Below are positions 24,023-34,929 of a stretch of 64,000 nucleotides of DNA, piece by piece. The position numbers and the translations under genes were made by a program. This stretch comes from Rhytidiadelphus loreus (lineage: Eukaryota; Streptophyta; Bryopsida; Hypnales; Hylocomiaceae). Location: assembly GCA_947034895.1 (NCBI GenBank), contig OX344764.1:53735348-53799347 (forward strand), read 5' to 3'. Within the stretch, counting starts at the first letter, position 1. Each line of letters starts with the position of its first letter. The notes beneath the pieces are model-generated. The model ran no database searches and had not been told where the DNA came from. It saw only the letters and a list, made by a program, of their open reading frames with translations.

Positions 24023-24637
24023 TCAGTATCGAGAAAGTGTCTCGGAAGTAATCCGCTTGCACTAGTCTCAGGATCAGTCAGTCTCACTCCACGCAGCAAG
24101 CCAGCAATACTAAATCAGAAGCGTAGTTTTGTTAATCTTGTAGTTTTGAGGACCAATGCAACAACCCATATATGCTTGTGAGCTTAACCTCGGTAAGGTT
24201 TGCAATCAGTAGAGCCTCCCTTGATTTGGTCCCACTTAGTTCACTAGTGTCCATATATGGAGCCGTCAATCCTACAAGTAGGACCACTGTCTAATTGTTA
24301 CTATTAACGCCACGCAATAATGAAGGTAGGTAACCTTGCAATATTGGATGTGGTATTGTGTGGATTATGGCGGTCATGGAATTAATGTAGATTTGAGAAC
24401 TACAACTTGGTATGGAGGCTTTCATTGCCAATTAATATGCAAGCTAGGTGGGATATCTTAACATGAATACACATGGTTCAAATCTTGTGGTGGTCCCTAT
24501 GAGCATTGAACTTTAATTTATAATTAGAATATGTATACTAAGATAAGTTCAATATTTAGATTGACAAAAAAGATATAGAACAAAAAATCTTAACATCGAT
24601 GAAAACAGTTTAATTTGTTCCGGAATGGAACGAAATT

Positions 24638-24652
24638 AGAGAGAGAGAGAAG
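24638..24652. repeat. GA tract of array unit
   Basis: Followed by AGATTTTTACAATACACTCT and CGTTTTCTAATTGTGCA, which resembles the sequence after the tract at 11313 (TAGATTTATACACCCTAT, CATTTTCTAACCGTGCA). This similarity extends the unit homology beyond the GA tract itself. Confidence 0.65.
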
Positions 24653-25144
24653 ATTTTTACAATACACTCTATGACTAGGCGTTTTCTAATTGTGCATGAC
24701 CTTTATATAACACCCCCAAACTTTTACGTATTATTGATGCATTCCATATGCCTAGCCAACTAGTTATGCAATTGTCATATCACTTAAATTCAATATATGT
24801 GCAATAAAAGGGTGGGTAGGAGTATCCAATCGTCTTCTTTGTAGACATCATAATTTTTTGTTTATCACGTGTACAGTTATCTTGATGAGTGCCCATCTAT
24901 GAGCTAAAATCTACTCATGATGAACTCTATAGAAAGATGAACACATTAGAACCATGACTTTGTTGCAAACTCAAATGTTAAAATCAGTAATGGCAGATTT
25001 AGCCCTACATGATCTTTGGTCTTGATTTCTATATATTTTGATGTACTAGTCTTCCTTTAAGACCACAAGATTTAGCAAATGGAAGAAAAAATTGATTCAA
25101 TGCTAATATAGCCAAAAAGAGCATAAGAAATCTGATTTGCACAA

Positions 25145-25251
25145 TCCAAAGCCAAATTTGGAGTTGCCTCACCTGCATCTAAGGCTACAAAACAAACAAT
25201 TAGTCAATTTTTAGTCGTGTGTGAGGTGTCTATAGTACTTCAGTTGTTATC
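25145..25251 (+). ncRNA. Conserved array element, copy 5, with upstream hairpin
   Basis: TCCAAA / TTTGGA stem (25145-25162) precedes CCTCACCTGCATCTAAGGCT at 25167, then AAACAAACAATTAGTCAA, GTCGTGTGTGAGGTGTCTAT and GTTGTTATC. It is closest to copy 3 in its central part (GTCGTGTGT). Confidence 0.5.
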
Positions 25252-25987
25252 ATTGTCGCAATTCAAACAAGAGAAAATCAAACTTGTTTTCTTTACTGTT
25301 TAGTATGTGGTACTATCCTCTCTTAGCATCTTCTTATGATTAGTATCTAGTTCAGAAATTTTATTAGCCATTAGTATAGGAGCTGCGTCCTTGCACTATA
25401 GCCATGCCAATACACAAAGATGCTCCGCAATTTGAACTAACCACTCCCCTCATAGCCACTTAAAACAAGATCCCACACTTTGAACGAGAAAAGAATGGTC
25501 AGTGTTTAGGAGGTGTGTACAGCTTAGTAATACAGCGTGCAAAAATCTCTTTTTAGCTCAAGTGAAGGAAATTATTATGTCATTATTGAGCATATTGTTT
25601 GGACGGATGAGAACCCCAGTCCAATTGACTCCTTTAGTTATGTGTTCCATTATTTAGTGCCGCCACTAATCTTACTAGAAGATTGTTTAGTTATTGTGAC
25701 TTGGCTACATACTAATTTGGAAGTTAACTCCTTTGAAATAATTACCACACAATGGATTGTGGCCTTCATAGTATTCATGGCATTTTAATAGCACATTGCA
25801 CACTTCCATGTCTAAGTATTAATTCATAGTCATTGTGCCATGCTACCATAAGTGGTCTGAAAATACCACATGTTTAATTTATATAGAAAATTAGGCAAAT
25901 TCAGTGCGCTGATGCACATACTATTCACAATTATTCAATTAAATCAATAATAGTAAATTCACAATACTCTCCAATGGAATTAGTACA

Positions 25988-26001
25988 GGGAGAGAGAGAG
26001 A
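25988..26001. repeat. GA tract of array unit
   Basis: GA tract followed by ACAACAGACAATACAATACA and TTACACCCCTTGTTAAACAA; the ACACCCC phrase is shared with the other tracts. Confidence 0.6.
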
Positions 26002-26519
26002 CAACAGACAATACAATACAATACCTTACACCCCTTGTTAAACAATTTTTAAAAGTATAATGTACATTTTCAAGTAGTTGAGAGCTAATCTGATAGCAAT
26101 TAAAATAAACTAGCCTGATACCACTTCAAAGTTAAAGGACGATCACATGCTTGGTTAATACTCAATACTCAATACTCCATATAGTTAGACATTCTAGCCA
26201 AGATACTCAATTAATGGTGGAAAATTGGGTCTCAAGAAGAAACAATGAGTCTCAAAGTTAAAGTCTAACAACTTATTAAATCCATATTACTTACTATATT
26301 AATGTGAATTTATAGGTGATGTATTCGCAAGCCATAACCTTCGGGAAAGAGATGGTGAATACTTAGCTAATAGATAGGAATACTTTAATGTCCACAAATT
26401 ATTACACAAGTGACACTCATACATTTTTAAGCTACTTCCAAAACATAGAGGAGAATACAATGTTATAAGCAAGAGAATTTGAAATAAGTCAGAGAAAATG
26501 TTGCCTCAAAGTATTTTCT

Positions 26520-26627
26520 AAGAGCCTTGGAGGGAATGCTCTTCACCTACGCCCATGCACAATCAATAAACAAGCAACGTATTAGTGTGCGTACATGAGG
26601 TGTTAACGGAGCATTCCAATTATTATC
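26520..26627 (+). ncRNA. Conserved array element, copy 6, with overlapping hairpin
   Basis: The stem AAGAGC / GCTCTT (26520-26543) runs into the element, CTTCACCTACGCCCATGCAC (from 26541), then GTATTAGTGTGCGTACATG, AGGTGTTAAC and ATTATTATC. The first 20 nt are nearly identical to copy 4. Confidence 0.5.
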
Positions 26628-27330
26628 TATGTCACCAATTGCAAGCACAAAAGTTCAAAGCAAGATATGCATGTGACTAAATTCAGATTTGTTCACCATG
26701 TACATGATTATTGTTATTTTGTGTAATAAAAAACATGTTCGTGAGTTGGAGCCGAATGTGCTCCTTGTTGTCAAGACGACACTATTCCACCCAATTATGC
26801 ACAATTTAGTCCAAGCTCACTCGTAGCCGACAACAAGTAGAGTTTGCAAACCTGTTTATTTGAAAGCAACAATTTGAAAGACAAAGTCAATGGATTTGTG
26901 CAAGGAAAATGTGAAATAATGCTCTTCTTTCCATATTGGATGGACCTCCCAATTGATGATTTTGACCTTCCAATGTCAGTTATGATCATTGAAACTAATT
27001 GATATGAGTCATTCATCTATGAGTATAGTAATGGCTGATCAAGAGCCTTTGAATGTATATTGTAGGGTTATATACAAGCGTTGTCAATGAGATACCATGG
27101 TATAGAAACATGTATGTACTCACAAGAGAAGTCAAGGTATTAAAATTTAATAAAAAAACTTCAAAGGATTGTACCAAAAAAGTGTATAATATTAGCAGAA
27201 GTGTGGAACCCTAGGGCATGTCATGGGCCATGTTACTGCATCATTTGACTTGAATCACATCGGTAGAAATTAGTGTGAATGTTTAAATTTAAATTATTGT
27301 CAATGCGAATAATGACAATAAATTTTTTTT

Positions 27331-27360
27331 AGAAAGAGAGAGACAAGAGACGAGAGAGAA
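27331..27360. repeat. GA tract of array unit
   Basis: GA-rich tract followed by AGCTAGGCAACATCCCATC. No conserved element follows at the usual 550 bp; a CACTA-like remnant and another repeat lie there instead. Confidence 0.55.
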
Positions 27361-27649
27361 GCTAGGCAACATCCCATCAAAGCAAACCCATTCTAAACAT
27401 TTCATATTCATTTTAGGTTTGACACCACACCATTGTTGTACAATTTTTTTAGAAAGATCATCTTCAAAGAATCTTTTAATCATTTTTAGCATATTATATG
27501 TCATATTTATCACCTGTTGTGTATGTTGTTGTCATAGAGTGGGAGGGCAGAATCATTGCACTTCATTAACCTAACATTAAAATAAGTTCATTACTTTCTT
27601 ATGGATAAAAAGTAAACATATAAGAGTGTTTGCAAAATGCCACTACATT

Positions 27650-28825
27650 CACTATAAGAAATTTGCATTTTAGTTGTTTTTTTGTAATTTTTTCAGACGG
27701 ATTTTAGGTGACGTCGGAAATAACAACTTGTGTTTTTTCACGTCCAATATAACATTTGAACGAGAGAAAAGCACAATTTGTGTTTTTTCACGTCTAATGT
27801 ATTCTAGCACTCTAAGTAGTTCATTGTATTAGCTCATGGAAGCTTGAAGTTTTGAAACTACAATTTAAAAGAATGAGGCCTATTACCACTAAAAGAAAGC
27901 CATGTTTTTTCTAACAAGTCCAATGATGTGAACAAATGTTTAGTTGAATGTTGTCATTAGTTAATGCAGTAAACTACATCTTTTGAACTCATTGTCATTG
28001 TGACAAAGTCACAATGAGCTCATTAATTAATTTCATTCCTTAATTAATTATCAACCACTCCCCAGCCCCCCCTCAAATTCAGAAATTCAGAATTATTTTT
28101 AATTAAATTTTTACAAAATCAACCACCTCCTCCTCCCCCTCCTCCCCTCTTTTGTAATTTTGAGAAACAAATGATCTTACAATCAATATGGGATAAGTCA
28201 ATGTTTCTCAAATATATATCCGTATGCATATTAGTATGTATCCATATCCGTATTTGTATGTACGTATCTACATCCGTATTTGTATCAATGTATTGTATTC
28301 GTATCAACGTAATGTATTCGTATCAGTGTATCCGTATGCATATCAGAGTTTTTTTGAGATCAACGGCTGTGGGGGTGGTTTGTAATTTTTTTTTGTAAAA
28401 ATCAAGAACTGCCATTTTTTAGGAGGGGAGGGGGGGCAACTAATGGCAGTGATTGCATCTTTTGGGCTCATTGCCAATCATGTTTGCCATAAATGTCTAG
28501 AAAGATCCATCAAGATTGACACAACAAAAATACGAGGAAATCTGAAAAAACGTGCTTAGTTTTTAGAAAAACGTTATGCAAACATGGTCAAAGAAGGTGC
28601 CAAAAGTGCACGATGTAGCAGCTACATAAGCACCACATAGACGGACAGTGCCACATGGGATTTTTTTCAATTAACCCAAATTTTAATAGTGTTTTTAGCG
28701 ACATCAACTTAGACATCTAGAAAAATTTTAATATTTTTTTTAGGGATGTCAACTTATATGCCTAAACATTTTCTAAGACATCAATTGGTGCATCCCATAT
28801 ATAGAGGGCAAGTTTGGTGGAAATT
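27650..28825. mobile_element. Degraded CACTA-like element
   Basis: CACTATAAGAAATTTGC at 27650 matches the end of the element at 5758. The stretch 28590-28810, read on the minus strand, resembles 6370-6560 of that element: ACCAATTGATGT, AAAATGT, GTTGACATC-type phrases and CATGTGGCACTG compared with CACGTGGCATTG. No matching right terminus was found, and another repeat (27965-28475) sits inside. Confidence 0.45.
27965..28475. repeat. Dispersed repeat D, copy A
   Basis: It begins with TGCAGTAAACTACATCTTTTG and ends with a direct repeat of that phrase (GATTGCATCTTTTGGGCTCA). Inside are a C-rich part (TCCTCCTCCCCCTCC), an ATCCGTATTTGTAT-type minisatellite (28220-28350) and a G-rich part. The same order occurs at 33537-33925. 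Confidence 0.55.
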
Positions 28826-28829
28826 AATT

Positions 28830-29700
28830 TATTATATATATATTTTTTCTTTTTTTCTTTTTTAGATTACAACTCCTGGATTAAGTCAAGGTTCTATGTA
28901 ATCTATTGTTGTTCCATAGATATATCAAAACATATTGTATATATATCTAATTGATTACTCTAAGTATATATAAATACTTATATAGGGTCTATTATACATA
29001 ATTTTCAGACCACATAGCTGAGTTATTTTTCTTTGGTACATATCTTATCTTTTAGAAAGACCAAAGTCGAAAATTACTCTGGTGCTTCCAAACTTCTATA
29101 GTAAAGGATTTAAATTTAATAGGAGATTAAAAGCTCCTGGCCATTGATGGCTATAGAAAGCAGACTGCACTGATGATACAACTTCAACAGCCATACTGGA
29201 TTTCAAAAAATTAATGTATCAAGAATTCAAGATCTTGTATCTACATGTTTTTTAGAAATCAAGTATTCCCATATCTGACGGTAATCTGGGGACCATGCGT
29301 TAATTAGGCTTGATTAAACCTAAATTAAAGGCACGGTTGGATGCACTGGCTAGTATGATTCTTTTGAAATTAGAACTACTGCGCTCACAGTTACATCTCC
29401 CGCTTTCTCGATGGGTACATGATGCTGCTTTGCTGCTAGTCGCTCGCAACAAAACTCCCGCTACAGAAACATTGTTGTCTATCTGTTGACTTTTGCTCAG
29501 TTTGTCTTGATCTGATCAAGATAAGATCGATCGGTTTGGCAATGTGTGTGTTGTTTTTGGGCGTACAAATCTTTACTATGGTTCTTGGATCATAGAATAG
29601 CGGCCAACAAGTGGAGGACTATTCCGTAGTTTTGTGTAGTGGTGGACTTTTGTAAAACGCTTTTTCTTTTATGTAAAGATTGGAAATAGAGATTTTTTTC
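28830..29700. other. Intergenic DNA, nothing assigned
   Basis: AT-rich up to about 29250, then mixed composition to 29620. No gene or repeat supported. Confidence 0.45.
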
Positions 29701-29716
29701 TTGGGTGAACAAACGA

Positions 29717-30299
29717 CTAGGGGAGGACACTCTCACTACATTTGGGGTACCCACGTGCGGCGGTGGAAAAAGTAATACATGTAATTCACCTTGAATAAAC
29801 TATAATTTCATTCTAAAATTTTGAGCTTTGTTTAACAATGACTAAAGGTTTCTATTGACAAAAAATTCAATTCCAAATAACATAAGATATATTGTCTAGA
29901 AAGGGTTGAAAAATGAACTAAAATGGCATGTTCTCCAACTAAAATATTTATAGAGCTCACATGAAGATGACTATTGTATCAATATTCAACCAAAATAAAC
30001 TTTCAATAGAAAGCTATTCTATATAATTTTTTTTTCATTTTTCAAATTTTTTTTCTTATATAATATAGAGGTGTGAAAGTTATTTTCAGCTTTACAGTGT
30101 ATCTTTTTTCTTCAAAAATTTATAACTAATTACTATTAGCACAAAAAAATACCAATAATTCAAAACATAAACTTCTAAAGTAGTAAAATCTATCCATAAT
30201 TTTTTTTTTGAAAAAGAAATTAAATTTTAAGGTGTATTACTTGTTTTACTTTTTCCGCCGCACGTAGGTTGCTAAAACATAGGGAGTGTCCTCCCCGGG
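29717..30299. mobile_element. TIR element with long inverted repeats and 8-bp TSD
   Basis: The arms share GGGGAGGACACTC, ACGTGCGGCGG and GGAAAAAGTAA in inverted order over about 80 bp. Exact ACAAACGA duplications flank it (29709-29716 and 30300-30307); a ninth base differs (C versus T). An 8-bp TSD suits hAT and a 9-bp TSD with long TIR suits Mutator-like elements; the long arms favour the latter. The AT-rich interior has no coding sequence. Confidence 0.75.
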
Positions 30300-30309
30300 A
30301 CAAACGATG

Positions 30310-30394
30310 ACAAGTTGTGGTAATTTTAAGACACCTCGTACATGTCGAGTGGCAAACTAACTGTTTGTTGTTGTTGGCATGGGTACAGGTGAGG
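30310..30394 (-). ncRNA. Conserved array element, copy 7, inverted
   Basis: On the minus strand: TCCTCACCTGTACCCATGCC, AACAAACAGTTAGTTTG, TACGAGGTGTCTTAA and an ACAACTTGT end. It is the only copy in this orientation and lies directly against the 29717-30299 insertion. On the plus strand it reads ACTAAC, a T/G-rich run and ACAG immediately followed by GTGAGG. Confidence 0.5.
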
Positions 30395-32458
30395 ATTACC
30401 ACCTCTTGGGAAATTTTTCAAAAAAATTTCAAAAAAATTTCATAAAATTTCAAACGATGATTCTGGTGTATGAAGGATGAGGGATTATGACAATTAGACG
30501 TTATAAATTCCCTTACTTACCCTACCTTACTCGGAATACTTGTCAATTAAGCTTAGAAAGGTCAATCTGTGATGTTCTGGAAAAAAAATTCTTCCCTGGA
30601 TATCGGTCAGGATACTAATCTGTAAATCGCTCTCTGCCACAGCTGGATAGTAAGCAAACAGCGAAATACAACTGTTTTACAAAAGTGATCACATCATTTA
30701 GCTTTTTGCTTTTAAAATTACTCGCTTTGGAGAAATGTTTGTGACTATACTGTATGGGTTGGTTAGTAGCTAAAGATCCAACTGCTTGTATAAATCTAGG
30801 CTGCTAAAACTAAGAACGCACTTGTTTTTTTTAAAACAACTAATTAGTTCAAAGCTTTGGAAACATGCTACTTGATGTAGAAAGCATATAAAAACATCAG
30901 GGTCATTTTGTTCTAATGCATGATTAAAGATCATAAATCTTTTTCATAAATAGGACTATACATTTGGATGCATAGACAATGAGTTTGAGAATTATTCTAA
31001 AAAAGAAAATAGAATCTACTCTGACTCAAGCAAAGGAGTATCGAAAAGCTATTTTTTTAATATTTTTTTTAAAATTAATTTAATTTATTTATTAATTAAT
31101 TAATTTTTAAATGAATAAAAAAATTGAATGTCAAATTCATGAAGGATTCACCATCTACCATTAAAGTTATTTTTGATGGCAAAGTGAAGTAATTACTTCA
31201 TGAACATTTTGTGAGAATGAAGGATAGAGAGATCATATTTATATTGAAAGTCTATCCATGGTTAGACAAAAGATATGGGAGAACTAGAAGATGAAAACTT
31301 AACCATTGTATAGTACATCTGAAAGTTATTTTAGACAAGCAAATGTTGTTTCAAATATGTAAATGTTTTTTCAAATATTTGCCGCATTTTTTCAAACATC
31401 CATTCATTTCCTTTTTTTTACAAAGCATGCTATATAGCTGCCCTTCCCCATGTTCTCATAAATGGTTAGTGTTTTACCTTAGCCCACAGTAATTTTCATA
31501 AATTTACTTAGAATTAAATCAAAATTCCTTGTCAACATGGCACTCCTATATTTTCTTAAACATTGTATAGAATGTTGTTATGTTTTCTGTAATGTTTCTT
31601 AGAATCTGACCATCACACATGACAGAACCTTATTTTGCATTGTTACAAAGATTTGCAAATGTGTTTGGAATAACATTGGGTCTTTGCTGTGATAATACTT
31701 TGTATATAACTATGATATCTCTAAAAACCCAAAATATCCATAAATCTACTCTCAAACTTTTTTTTTCCCAAATCCATTTCCTACGATTCCCTCAAAGCCC
31801 TGGAAACTACCATGCCTATCTTTGTTTTCCCACAAAATATGGTCAGTAAATCCAAACAACTTGAAACTTCACCACAATATAAAACAACTATCTAAATGCT
31901 CACATATCAATTTTCACCTTAATTTAAAATACTATTAAACTTTCACGGATATTTTACTAATATTGAATTTTCAACCCTTCTCTGCTTTCATAACTCAATT
32001 ATATTCTATGCATAATTCATAGATCATGAGTCCATAACTCATAGATCTTGAAGCTAAAATTTTGATGCAAAAAAGTAAATAAGATAAAATAAGTACCCTC
32101 CAAATTTCATTGCCATAACATAAAATGCCAATAAGAATGACGCTCCTCAATACACCCTCATTGGATGCCTTGGAATATAAACATCTCTACTCAAATCCTC
32201 ATAATTTTTTTCCATCCATCCATTATTTGATTGCAAAAAATATGAACCCAAGAAATCATGGTATAAAAGCCCTGATAAATTTCCATAGTAGATTTAGATC
32301 GCAAACTTAGCCTCATTTTGTATCAACCCAAAAACTCAAATCTAAAATTTTACATTCAACAAACACTTTTACAAAATGCCACATAAAACTCCTCTAAACC
32401 AATGCTCCTTTTAATATCAAAAGTAAACACCCAAATCTCAAAGGTGGCTAGTTATTGG
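30395..32458. other. AT-rich intergenic DNA, nothing assigned
   Basis: Short homopolymers and open frames without domains only. Confidence 0.5.
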
Positions 32459-32480
32459 CTAACCCTAACCCTAACCCTAA
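32459..32480. repeat. Short interstitial telomere-like tract
   Basis: CTAACC followed by CTAA repeats, about three and a half copies of the 6-bp unit CCCTAA. The commonest plant telomere unit has 7 bp (CCCTAAA), so this is either the 6-bp variant or a chance low-complexity tract. Confidence 0.6.
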
Positions 32481-32562
32481 TATCAACTACTAACAAACCG
32501 GTTATCAACTAACAAATTGGTTATCAACCAACAACTATAAGGTCAACAACAATAAACTCCTT

Positions 32563-32632
32563 ACACTAACAACTAACAATATTCAATACTAACAACTAAC
32601 AATATCCAATACTAACAACTAACAACACTAAT
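32563..32632. repeat. Tandem repeat, 3 units of about 23 bp
   Basis: ACTAACAACTAACAATAT(T/C)C AAT repeated. It lies in a wider AAC-rich stretch beginning just after the telomere-like tract. Confidence 0.75.
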
Positions 32633-32874
32633 ACATTTTTGAAACTAACAAAGATGTCAACTTCAAATACTAAACGGCCCACATCACAACAGCGCTAAAC
32701 ATTCACGCATTTTTTACAACATCCACTTGAATTTGATTTCCCATGGCCTTAATCCCATCTTCTAGCTCTTATTCTAAAAGACATTATCGTTCGATTCTAA
32801 TGTTTAGAAAAACAAAGGCTCCTATTAATGTACCAAGGTAGTTATTTCAAAAATAAATAAATTTTTGAAGAGAT

Positions 32875-33156
32875 ATTAAAAGAGATTTGGAGCAAGGAAA
32901 AGGCCATTTCAAGCCTGTTCCCCTTGTTGTTTCCTAGTAGTAAAAAAACAACTCGCTGTCATAATATTAATTTTTTTAAATAATAAAATAAAATAAAAAA
33001 TGAGAAAAAAAGTTTAATTTAAAAAATAAAATTATTTGATATGGCCAAACGTCGGCCACGTTAGACTATTGTAATTGCGTTACAATGTCAGAGTGTCCTT
33101 GTTCCCCGCAACTTGAGAACTCGTAGCCCTTTAGAATCCCAAAATCTCCTTTAATG
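32875..33156. mobile_element. TIR MITE, family A copy 3
   Basis: Left end ATTAAAAGAGATTT; the right end on the other strand reads CATTAAAGGAGATTTTGG followed by TCTAAAGGGCTACGAGTTC, matching copy 2. The A/T core and the near-palindromic GGCCAAACGTCGGCCAC segment parallel copy 1 (GGTCGGGCGACGGCCAC). Confidence 0.6.
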
Positions 33157-33536
33157 TTGATGCAATTGTAATGTTTTTTCAAAGTACCTTAGAAAGTTAT
33201 CTAAAGGACATTTATTGTACTTAGTGGGCTAAACCACAGTTATTATATGTTGATATATTTCTTTGGTGAGAACCTTTTTATATTACCATTCAATTATATA
33301 GAGTTTGTAGGAACCACGTTCTTTGAGATGAGTGCTTCATTTTTCCAAAAACATATTTAGAATAATAAAGTTTTTTGTCATTTTTCCATTTACTTAGTAA
33401 ATATAATATTTAAAAGAGAGAGATACACCAACTATTTTGTTTAAAGCAAGCGTATTTTAATGTGGAGAATGAGTGTGATTTTTATGACCTCACTATTGTA
33501 ATCATGTGCAAAAAAAAACCCTTCAATCTTTGTAAT

Positions 33537-33925
33537 GTAGTTAGTGCATCTTTTGAGTACATTGTACATTATGAGGAAATTTCAATTTCTTTACAATGTA
33601 CTCAATTTAAATTCAATTTAAATATTTTTTTTCCAACCCCTCATCCCATCCAAACCCTAACTAGTTCCATCCCTATTTATAATTTGAAAGTCACTTGGCC
33701 CAACCCAATCAATATAAGATAAATCCATCCGTATTCATATCCATATCTGTCTTTTGTATCGTATTCATATCTACATCTCATATCTCATATCCATATCTGA
33801 TATGAGTAGTATCCTGTACTCAAGATCAACAACATTAGAGGGGGTAGGGATTTTTTTTTAAATCAATGGCTCTCAGTTTTTTGAGGAGAGGGGGAGGAAA
33901 TGGCCTAGTTGCATCTTTGGACTCA
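33537..33925. repeat. Dispersed repeat D, copy B
   Basis: Same order as copy A: AGTGCATCTTTTGAG start, C-rich block, ATCCGTATTCATATCC minisatellite (33727-33805), G-rich block AGAGGGGGAGGAAATGG, and a terminal GTTGCATCTTTGGACTCAT direct repeat of the start. Confidence 0.55.
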
Positions 33926-34900
33926 TGATTGTCATTGTGAGATATGTATACATTGAAAATTTGTTCTTTTATATTTTCATAGTAAAGTTTTATAAACTAC
34001 ATATCCACATTAGAGGGTAGACTTTATCTTTCTATTACACTCATTTTAAGATATGTGTATGTAAATATAAATATATAATTATTTATTCATTTTATATACT
34101 TTTTATATTGATTATTTGACTAGTGGCATGATTGGAACTTAGTAGTTCATTTTTGAGTGGTGAATATAAAGAGGGATGTATATGTAAGGACTTAGTGAGT
34201 TTTGTGGTGTCATTGGTTTTAGTCTTGTTATAGATTTGATGAGATGTCAAATAGAAGGGTGAATAGAAGTTGAGGGTTGTGAAGGTGGTCTATTTTTTCA
34301 TTGATTTAGCTGTCAAAGATCAGGAGAACTGTAATATATTGTTGGAATTTGATTCTATTCAATCAAATCCGAGTTCGAACACCAAGGACCGAGCTATGTA
34401 AGGTTAATGTAATGTGTTTAAAGGTCACAATGTATAAATGTGCAAAATTCAGAGACTTATTCACTCTTATTCCCACTAATACCCAATATATCACTCTTGT
34501 TGTCCATTAATATATGCTATTGATGGATGTATGAAGTCACACTCCTGTCTAGTGTGCTACTGGTTCATGGCAATAGTTCTGGGACAATAGTTCAATGAGG
34601 ACTGACTTGTGATGAATGCATGTGCAATGCAAGACTTATAGACTATATAATTATTAGTAATAGTATTTAACAAAAGAATACGATTTTGCGTTTAGAATAA
34701 CTCACAATAAGTCCGCACACACACAACCAAAGACAATATGGCCAAACACGTACAAATTAGTATGCTCTACCTACAATACACAAAACTCAAGCTAACAACA
34801 TGTAGATATATGAAACTTCTAACACAACATTCTAATACATATAACCATTACAACTAAAACATTAATTCAAAACTAATAACTACACTTGTGCCCATACCCA
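33926..34900. other. AT-rich intergenic DNA, nothing assigned
   Basis: No gene. TGTTGGAATTTGATTC at about 34341 resembles the TGTTGGA start of many copia LTRs, but no matching CA end or second LTR was found. Confidence 0.35.
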
Positions 34901-34929
34901 AACCAGGGGCACATTCGAAAAATTTGAAC

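Larger units (their letters stand above)
7929..30394. repeat. Interrupted tandem array of 1.25-1.5 kb units (GA tract + conserved 88-nt element)
   Basis: GA tracts (7929, 9892, 11313, 12991, 24638, 25988, 27331) alternate with a conserved segment of about 88 nt (9185, 10432, 11900, 18297, 25167, 26541; inverted at 30310). Where nothing is inserted, GA tract to next segment is 529-587 bp and segment to next GA tract is 707-1091 bp. The 18297-to-24638 gap becomes 836 bp once the hAT insertion is removed, so the array predates it. The 12991-to-18297 gap carries about 4.7 kb of extra DNA. The unit sequence outside these two landmarks has diverged strongly. No conserved protein frame runs through the units. 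Function unknown. Confidence 0.7.

Noticed and set aside
9185..30394. Array elements as tRNA-derived SINEs
   Set aside because: No A-box/B-box pair (GGTTCGANTCC type) and no terminal poly-A or simple tail; spacing is tandem rather than dispersed.
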